A DNA stretch of 64,000 nt, taken from assembly GCF_964204645.1 (NCBI RefSeq), contig NC_134027.1, forward strand, positions 17,164,485 through 17,228,484, written 5' to 3'. This DNA comes from Tubulanus polymorphus (taxonomy: Eukaryota > Nemertea > Palaeonemertea > Tubulaniformes > Tubulanidae). Both the position numbers and the translations under genes were made by a program. A model generated the notes under the pieces. The model worked only from the letters and a program-made list of their open reading frames with translations. It was not told the origin of the DNA and searched no databases. Position 1 is the stretch's first letter. Each line of letters begins with the position of its first letter. Shown here piece by piece: positions 56,520 to 64,000 of the stretch.

Positions 56520-57030
56520 TTAACTGACCTATGCATGACCAGTACCATATTGTAAATCATTTGTTTTCCAAACACTTAACATGTTTGGAGTCAAATAACT
56601 AGATGTGATGTGGGCATTAATCTAAAAATTGTTTAACTGACCAATGCTTGACCAGTACTGACCAGTTACCAGTGCTAACCAGAACCCCCCATAAGTAATT
56701 TATATATTTAGTGAAGCCATAAAATCGTGTTTGGGCGTCGAGCGACTAGATATGGTGCGGGCTATGATCTAACAGCTACCGTATTTAACTGACCAATTTT
56801 TGACCAATACTGACCCTAAAGTGATTTTGTCTATTTTAGAAGCAACACAGTCGTGTTTGGTGTCAAATAATTAGATATGGTGTGGGCTTTCATCTAACAA
56901 CTATTTAACTGACCAAATCTTGACCAATACTGACCACATAGCTATATTTATCTTTTTCAGAGACAACTTAGTCGTGACTGGTATCAAATAAATAATTTCA
57001 TTTGGCCTGAATGTAAATATAACAACTCTT
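56520..57030 (+). repeat. Four degenerate ~130-150 bp tandem units
   Basis: The units share ttaactgaccaa, cttgaccagtactgacc, tcgtgtttgg and tcaaataactagatatggtg. No gene was found between this and 57388. Confidence 0.7.
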
Positions 57031-57387
57031 TTACCTGTATAAGCTACACAAGTACTGTCTAATTACCAGTTAAATGTTTTTAGAAATGACACGGAGTATT
57101 GCCTGAATCCTTCGTTAGTACTACTAGCTCTTACATTTAAATTTATCGCTTGAAAAGTCTTGTCAGATTTTTATTGTAGGTAGCGAGCCAACTTTGGAAT
57201 TTCCCACTGATTGCAAGTGATTTATCACGTGGGGTTTTGAACGAACAACGTTTCGATTTGTAATTGTAACGTGCGCATTTGAGCCTGTAACAGGCACATT
57301 TCACTCGCGTGAACGTGCGTAACGGTACCAACATGCGAAACTTGTCAGACTTTTACGTTCAAGAAGTTTAAACTGAACATTAAAGAA

Positions 57388-57691
<304 letters not shown>

Positions 57692-57748
57692 TTTCGTAGC
57701 TGGTGTCCACTGATCAAAGATCCAAGTTAATCGCCTGATATGAAATAT

Positions 57749-58110
57749 ATATATTTAGGGTTTTCTGTTTCTTCACAGAAAACCCTATTGAAATTCGCGT
57801 GATTACTAGGGTTTTCTGTTTCTTCACAGAAAACCCCATTGAAAATCGCGTGATTAGGGTTTTCTGACTTTCGTCGAAAACCCTCTTGTAATTCTGTTGA
57901 TTATTATTATTATTTACATATTTTCCACTTTTTTCCGCACATAAAATTCATCTATCAGATTCGACAACTAACAGCTTCTAATCGAAATGTAGAATTCTGA
58001 TAGTAATATAAAACTCATTCGCTCCGCGTAGATTCTATCTATGCACTCTCCATCCCATTTTTAACTTAAAATTACTTACTGTAAGATAACACCGGATGAT
58101 AGTAGCAATC
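57749..58110 (-). mobile_element. Hairpin repeat H, copy d, with three tandem hairpins
   Basis: Hairpins lie at 57757-57786, 57808-57837 and 57856-57884, spaced 48-51 bases and separated by the attgaaattcgcgtgatta spacer. The left-arm sequence (reverse) extends to gatagtagcaatc at 58110 and matches copy a closely. Confidence 0.7.
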
Positions 58111-58123
58111 ACAGTAATAGGGA

Positions 58124-58263
58124 ATAAGTTGTTCTAGATCAAAGGTCGAAAGATCGAGTTCATAAAAAATGAAAAATGAATTCTCGCACACTCGAATTTA
58201 TTTTTCATTTTCTATTCACTCAACCTCTCAACCTTTAATCTAGAACAACTTATTCCCTATCAC
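58124..58263. mobile_element. Foldback MITE, ~140 bp
   Basis: Ends are taatagggaataagttgttc and its near complement, with tcgcacactcgaat at the centre. It is the same family as 10888-11080. It lies between repeat H and Polinton copy C. Confidence 0.7.
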
Positions 58264-58327
58264 TCTTATAATATTCATATATATGAATAATTTCTAAAAT
58301 CAATTTTAATTAAAATATGTATTATAA

Positions 58328-58656
58328 ATGGAGAGTAAACAAATACACAGTGAATTCTTAGATAGAATAAAAGATACTACAAATGTAAAATCTGTAGATT
58401 ATAAATTCAAAAAGGTAACAGAATTAACAATTCATAAGAAATTTCTAATTACAAATATTGATACAGTTACTAACAAATATGGTATAAATTACTTATCCAC
58501 TTAGAATATGAAGGATTAAAGGGAAATACATATAAATTCAGAACATATTTACCAGATAGATTTCATAGATTATCAAGTGAAGATTTAGAAGAATTATGTT
58601 CAGGTGATTTCCATTTCATATACAAAGGTAAGAATGAAAAGGGCACCATGAAATAG
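58328..58656 (+). pseudogene. Small conserved Polinton protein (copy C), frameshifted
   Basis: It starts in TAAATG. ELTIHKKFLITNIDTVTNKYG is followed by a frameshift near 58495 into FRTYLPDRFHRLSSEDLEEL and FHFIYKGK. The pattern (tkyG..., YLP.RF..L..e.) recurs in small ORFs of animal Polintons and may be a nucleic-acid-binding fold. This is inference. Confidence 0.45.
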
Positions 58657-58681
58657 ATTTCGAATAAAATATGCAAAATAA

Positions 58682-59532
58682 ATGGTAGAATTAAAAGAAT
58701 ACAGAATATGTGTTGATTCAAGAAGACTTACAAATTATAAATCACATAATTTACTAGTACAATTAGATAGAGAATTTAAGAATTGTATTGATTTAAAATT
58801 AGTAAATGTAAGTTTATGTAATTCGTTTTATAATATATCGGGTAAAACTTTTGATCATAGAGGGTTTATGATTTATATGAGAAATAAAGATGAATAGTTT
58901 CATCTATTTTTAAAACCAGGATTATATAATTTAGAATCATTAGCGCAGGAAATTAATAGAAGAGCTCGGTTGAAAATCGGGGGCACTTCTGTATTTGAAA
59001 TTAAATTTAATAAAATTGATAGTACTAAATAATAAAATAAGAATAAAGATATCTAATGAACAACATAAATTTACGGTAAGCAAACAATGGCTAAAATGTT
59101 AGGAATTAAACCGCTTACAGTTACTGGAAACGCAAAAGGCATCTCAAATATAATACCTTTTACACACTTTTATATTTATTACAGTTTAAGCATATTGATA
59201 AAAATGGGTCATTATCAGAACAAAAAAGACATAACTTAGCATTAGAGAAATACAATAAAGCAGCAGAAGAATATAGAGAAAAGGGACAAAACTATATGGA
59301 TTATATTAACAAAGAATTATATGATCAGAAGATTTCACATAGAGATTTTCAATCAGTTGATGATGCAATGAGTTTATATAACGCGGTAACCAATAAAGAA
59401 AAATTACATCTATACAAACCTAAATTATCAGATTATTATACCCCATGTAAAGAACAACAGAAATATGAAATAATTTGAATTTTAGGTGGAACTGTTATTG
59501 TTATATTTGTAGCATATAAATTTACTAATTAG
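58682..59532 (+). pseudogene. Minor-capsid-like protein and adjoining membrane protein (copy C), broken
   Basis: It starts in TAAATG and reads EYRICVDSRRLTNYKSHN, FKNCIDLKLVNVSLCNSFYN and FLKPGLYNLESLAQEINR, the style of a penton-like single jelly-roll. Stops occur at about 58895 and 59029, and a frameshift near 59180. The second frame continues with NGSLSEQKRHNLALEKYNKA and HRDFQSVDDAMSLYNAV, and a C-terminal membrane segment (ILGGTVIVIFVAYKF). I cannot decide whether this is one gene or two. Fragment F at 20.9 kb is the same gene. Confidence 0.45.
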
Positions 59533-59551
59533 TAATTTCTTTGCTAAATAA

Positions 59552-59964
59552 ATGGATGATAAAGTTGATGGTGTTAATATTATTCCTCATGATATAAATG
59601 AAACTAAATTAAAATTATATTTGGAAAAACAAATATTAGAATTTGAAAATGACTTAAAGATAAAAAAGAAAAAAGATTTAAAAAGTAAAATTATCTATTA
59701 TTTTATTATAAGTGGTTCAGTTACAATTAATTCTGTAATAACATTTCTAGCAATATTCACCATTAACACCGTTAGCTATATCAATTGGCGTCCTAGGATT
59801 ATCATCAAGTGTTTTTAACTGGTATAAGTTCAAAATTAAATATAAAAAGTAATAAAGAAAAATTTAAAACTAATATAAAAGAAATTAAAAAATACACTAG
59901 ATTATATAATTAGTTTAAATGGTAATATAACAGTTGAAGAACAAGATAAATTATTAATAAATTA
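59552..59964 (+). pseudogene. Polinton coiled-coil membrane protein (copy C), frameshifted
   Basis: It starts in TAAATG. MDDKVDGVNIIPHDINETKL is followed by a Lys-rich helix and a membrane stretch (IIYYFIISGSVTINSVITFL). A frameshift near 59760 and later stops break it. The last readable piece is SLNGNITVEEQDKLLIN. Function unknown. Confidence 0.45.
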
Positions 59965-60021
59965 ATTAATAAATTATTAATTAATAAGAATTAATAAATT
60001 ATTAATTGTTTTATTAAATAA

Positions 60022-61360
60022 ATGGGGTTTCCAAAAGCTTTCCAATATGATAAATCAATTAAAAATAATATTCCTGCAATAGATTTTATTAAAAATATTA
60101 CACATAAAAATTTAGTTTTAAATTCATTAACTAATTTAGAAATTTATGTTACTGAAACACAGTTTTTTATTTCTAAAATGGAAAATATATTTAATACATA
60201 TGAAGTTACTTTTACTCGAGATGAATATCATATATATAAAGTAAAATCTAATATGAAATATTGGCAGAATAAATTAAATTTTGCTGTTTATTGTGCAACA
60301 ACTGGTTGTGGTATAAATTGGAATGATCATTTAAATAACTAAGATAAAAATTTGAATTATTCCGATTGAAATTAATTCACACAATATTTAGATTTCACAC
60401 ATATTTTCAAATCAGAATAATATTAAATGAATTGGAATGTCCTTTACCCGGATCTAAATATCTTAAAGAATTGGATAATAATATTAATCTATATAAGTTT
60501 TATAAAATATGTATTGAATTTAATATAAATATTCCGATTTTAGAGCGCATGGTAAATTGCAAGGTATTGGTGAACAGTATGAAATAAAAAGAATTGATTA
60601 TATGCATAGAATTGGAGCTTATCATAATTATAAAATTGATAATAATAATGGTTGGATTAATTTTATTTTAGAAAATAGTGAAGGTTTTACAAAATCAGGT
60701 ATACAAAGAATAAATCAATCAATTAGAACTTATTTGATATGTATTCTAGGTGCGCAAGTTGAAACAAGATCACCAATAGTTGGAAATGAAAACACTTCAT
60801 TTGATACGCAGAAACAATTTAAACTTTTATTTGAAGATTCCATTCATAATGATAAAAATAGATCGATTCCAGAAAATATAGTAAGATATCAAAATTATCT
60901 AGATAAATCACATATTAGATTAAATTTTTGTATAGTCCCTAATCTATTAATTATTTCTAATGATTTAGTATTAAAGATGGGAAATATAATTGGTTATAAT
61001 AATTTAATTAAGACTGCAACAATGAATAATTCATTTGGATTGAAAGATATAAATAAAAAGATTATTACTGCTCCAAAATTAATGGAAGGTGAAAAAAATA
61101 AAAAACATATTCAATCAACAGAAACTAAAACTAAGAATATTAAATTAAATAATGATTATAAAATAAAAGATTACAATACTACAGAATATGGTGCCGCACG
61201 GCACCCACACGGTGATATAAAAACTGATAATATTCAACATGATATAATAAAAACTAATAACGATAATAAATCCCATGAAAATGCTAAAGTAGCTATAACT
61301 TGTATAGAAATTGTTATAGGAGGAATATTATATTTTAAATTTCAATTTTTTACTATATAA
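60022..61360 (+). pseudogene. Conserved Polinton protein with C-terminal membrane segment (copy C)
   Basis: It starts in TAAATG. Parts are 60022-60342 (FAVYCATTGCGINWNDHL), a second frame at 60366-60587 (FRFHTYFQIRIILNELECPLP) and a third at 60557-61360 (FILENSEGFTKSGIQRINQS, LGAQVETRSPIVG, FDTQKQFKLLFEDS, IGYNNLIKTATMNNSFGL). A C-terminal hydrophobic segment (AITCIEIVIGGILYF) follows. Two frameshifts break it. The ATTGCG..W.DHL and LGAQ.ETR blocks are widely conserved in animal Polintons, and the role is probably structural. Confidence 0.65.
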
Positions 61361-62823
61361 ATGGAAGAAGATATTCCATTGGATACTTTTAGTGACCCCC
61401 CTGGTATAAGTGATGAACCACAACCTGATTTTAATGAAACTAATATCGATGATGATGATCCATAATCATATAATTCTAATTTAGCAGATAGTGGTTCTGA
61501 AGGCCCATCAACAGATGAATTTGATAGAAGAAATAAATCGAGAATAAATCCTGAAAATGAAAATCCAGATTTAGTAAAACAAAATTTAGAATATAATGAA
61601 TATATTTATAAATTCAAACCTGTATTTGAAAGATCTGGGTATAATATAAATGATAGAGGCGCCAGACTTTGAGTAACAGAATTAAAATCTTTAGATGGTG
61701 AATATTATTATCATTTGAAAGATGATTATTATATTTAAATCACTTATAAAAATCAAAACAAAATATTAGCGGAATCAACTTTGAGTAATTTAGAACCATC
61801 TAGAATTAAAAGAATAAGTAATAATAGTAATGAATATAATGAATAGTGAATAATGAATAGAAAATGTTACACAAGAAGAAATAAATTTAAAAAAAGAGTA
61901 TTTAAAGAAAGAATTAATGACTTATTTGAAACAATCAATGATAATTTAGAACCAGGAAGAACTTCTGAACCGAATATAATTTCCAAAACTAGTAAACTTA
62001 AATCAAACGAAGTTCAAACTGAAAAACCTTTACCGAATGGATTACTTGATGCAACAGATCAAGAAATAGAAGCTTTAAGTATGTTTTCTGAAAAAACAAT
62101 TAGAGAAATAATAAGTATACGAAATGAAGCCGATAAAATTGCGCGCGAAAAAAATATTAGATATAATAAAATTAAACCTTTAGAAAATAAATTATTTGAC
62201 ACCGGAAAAGAATTAGAACAATTAAAATAAGATAGAGAATTTAAAGTTATTGAAGAAATCGAATTTAAAAAAAAGATATGCATATTTAGAAAAAGAAATT
62301 GATGATTTAGAATATAACATAGAATTTCAGAAAGAAAAAATGAAATTATTATTAAAATCATATGATTATTGTATTAATAGATTAAAAGTTGTTGTTAAAA
62401 AGTAAAAAATAAAACGAAATTCTGAAATATCATTGAAAGACAGAATAAAATTATTATTTAAGTTTGGAGGTATAACAATTCTTTCAATTCTAACAGCTGT
62501 ATCTATGGTATTCACAACAATTGGTTTAGCTATATCAAATTCATTGAAATCTACACCAAATCGTAATAAACCGGATAAACCCCCAAATGATAATAATTCT
62601 ATAAAAGATAAAGTTAAGGATGTTTAAAAAATTAGCAAAATATTTATGGTAACTATCTAAAAAATCTGCTGCAGCATTACCCGGTGATTGCATCAATTGT
62701 TGGTTTTATATTGAAATCTGAAGGAAACATTATTAACTTTGCTGCTGAACATATTATTTTATTTTTAATTACAGTTGTAAGTGCTATTATTTTTGCGTTA
62801 GTGAATATGATAAAAAGTAAATA
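61361..62823 (+). pseudogene. Polinton structural coiled-coil/membrane protein (copy C)
   Basis: This is the only copy here showing the gene from start to end. It begins MEEDIPLDTFSDPPGISDE with an acidic N-terminus. A YIYKFKPVFERSGYNINDRG domain follows, then the Glu/Lys-rich coiled coil (62059-62400) and the two hydrophobic regions (62480-62540, 62700-62810). Stops at about 61463, 61672 and 61737, and later shifts near 62230, 62270 and 62620, disable it. It ends 20-odd bases before MCP. Confidence 0.65.
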
Positions 62824-62843
62824 ATTAATTCTTTGTTAAATAA

Positions 62844-64000
62844 ATGAGTGGGAGTTATATAAATCCTTCTAAGAATCATAGAATATCTAATGCTATTAAA
62901 GCAGAAAGATCTCATCATATAATTAACCATAACCCTTCTAATATTAATCCTGATGAAACTATATATGTTAGAATCCCTAGATTAACACAAAATACTTTTT
63001 ATGTTCCAAATAGTATTGATTTATCAGCTGATATAAATGTAACTGGTAATAATAATAATTATGTTGTTGATTATGTTGGAAGATATTTGATTAAAAAATT
63101 TACTATAAAGATTGGCCCAGAAACAGTTTTCTCATTAGATGATAATTAGATAATTTATTTTTGCATTATTAAGATTTATGTTTAACCAATCAGAAAACCA
63201 AAATAAATTAAGATCAGGAGCTAATGACGCAATAGTAACTCGTAACGCAGATAATTTGATCAAAAAGATTTATGGAAGCAAACATAAAATTCCATTAGAT
63301 TTTGAATTGATAAATAATAATGCACCTTTATATAAATACGCAATTCAAGAAGATTTTATATTCGAAATAACATTTGCTCCTGTTAATGAAATTGTATTAT
63401 CTAGCGTTGTTAAAGATATGGGTTATAAATTATCGAATATATGTTTAGAATATGACACAGTAACTGATGAAAATATTTCAAGTATCATTCAAACTCAATA
63501 CAATCAAGGATTTTCATTATTATATGATTATATTGATAAATGTAACTATTAATGCAAGTGATGAAATTATTAATGAGAATATTAACTTCCCAAGAAGATC
63601 TATTAAAGGTATATCAATATTTTTTACCATTGCAACATATTCTAATGGCGCAATACAGGTCGATAATTATTATAATCCTGAAATAACAAAAGTAGAAATA
63701 ACTATCGAAGGTATAGCAAATAAAATATTTTGAGAATGATAGATCAATGGCCCGAAATTAGAAAACATTTTACGAATGAAAAAGTAAAATCATCTGAAAA
63801 TTGTAATATTAATCAAATTGATAATTATACCGGTAATAAATATGCATTATGGTTAGATTTTAGAACAACAGAGGATAACTTATTACATGGTTCTGGGAAT
63901 AACTACAGAACACTAAAGATGGAATACAATTATTCATGACAAAGAATAAAGGAATCAAAAATTTTAAAATGCACATTTATATTATATCTGACGCGCAATT
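62844..64000 (+). pseudogene. Polinton major capsid protein (copy C), 3' end outside window
   Basis: The N-terminus matches copies A and B (RIPRLTQNTFYVPNSIDL). It retains the strand region that copy B has lost. Breaks are a TAG near 63147 with a small shift, a deletion near 63540 and a TGA near 63731. It is cut by the window edge within the NTKDG...SDAQ region. Confidence 0.8.

Larger units (their letters stand above)
58290..64000 (+). mobile_element. Polinton copy C, structural half, running off the window
   Basis: Six or seven + genes end in MCP, which is cut by the window edge. The order is small protein, minor-capsid-like gene, membrane gene(s), conserved gene, structural membrane gene, MCP. 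It overlaps copies A, B, D and F and gives the fullest view of this half. Confidence 0.85.

Noticed and set aside
58124-58263. Polinton left terminal repeat for copy C
   Set aside because: It is a self-contained foldback shared with 10.9 kb and does not match the AGTAAT...GGAAAAG termini.

Overview
The window reads as gene-poor, repeat-dense DNA from an invertebrate animal, probably a marine one such as a mollusc or other lophotrochozoan. This is inferred from intron signals, LINE retrotransposons, a THAP/DDE transposon, many microsatellites and minisatellites, and one arrestin-type exon. I cannot name the species.

The main content is at least five pieces of Polinton/Maverick (virus-like) DNA, all much more AT-rich than their surroundings and nearly all broken. 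Copy A (2246 to about 9850) carries a coiled-coil/membrane structural gene, the major capsid gene (MCP) and a zinc-finger gene on +. Convergent to these on - are a packaging-type ATPase, a chromodomain integrase, two membrane-type genes and a zinc-ribbon HNH nuclease. Copy E (17057-19774, -) is the N-terminal two thirds of protein-primed DNA polymerase B, ending in a terminal inverted repeat (TIR) at 19774. That end lies against a minor-capsid-like gene fragment F, which a 795-bp TTAA-flanked element interrupts. A further piece at about 21590-22175 holds a polymerase C-terminal remnant. Copy D (23031-24097) is a short fragment. Copy B (29438-38035) runs from the structural gene through MCP, integrase, ATPase and two small genes to a TIR at 38035, with a 3.3-kb LINE inserted in its last gene. 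Copy C (about 58290 to the window end) carries a small protein, a minor-capsid-like protein, membrane proteins, the structural gene and MCP.

Across the copies most Polinton genes begin in the context TAAATG, which looks like a shared start or late-promoter-like motif. A and B differ in gene order, so they belong to two lineages.

Between the Polinton pieces lies a family of hairpin-bearing repeats (15.4, 16.8, 23.0, 24.1, 29.4, 51.7 and 57.8 kb). Their hairpin edge directly abuts three Polinton fragments (B, D, E), and one copy appears to be the 'empty' version of the junction seen 'loaded' at D. Other contents are an intact THAP-DDE transposase with one intron (398-2100), two LINEs, foldback MITEs, a perfect 117-bp palindrome, two CpG-palindrome minisatellites of about 31 bp per unit (24.5-28.5 kb and 55.9-56.4 kb), and a few host exon candidates (13.0, 46.3, 50.7 and 51.3 kb).

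All homology calls are from reading motifs and from comparing copies within the window. No database search was run.
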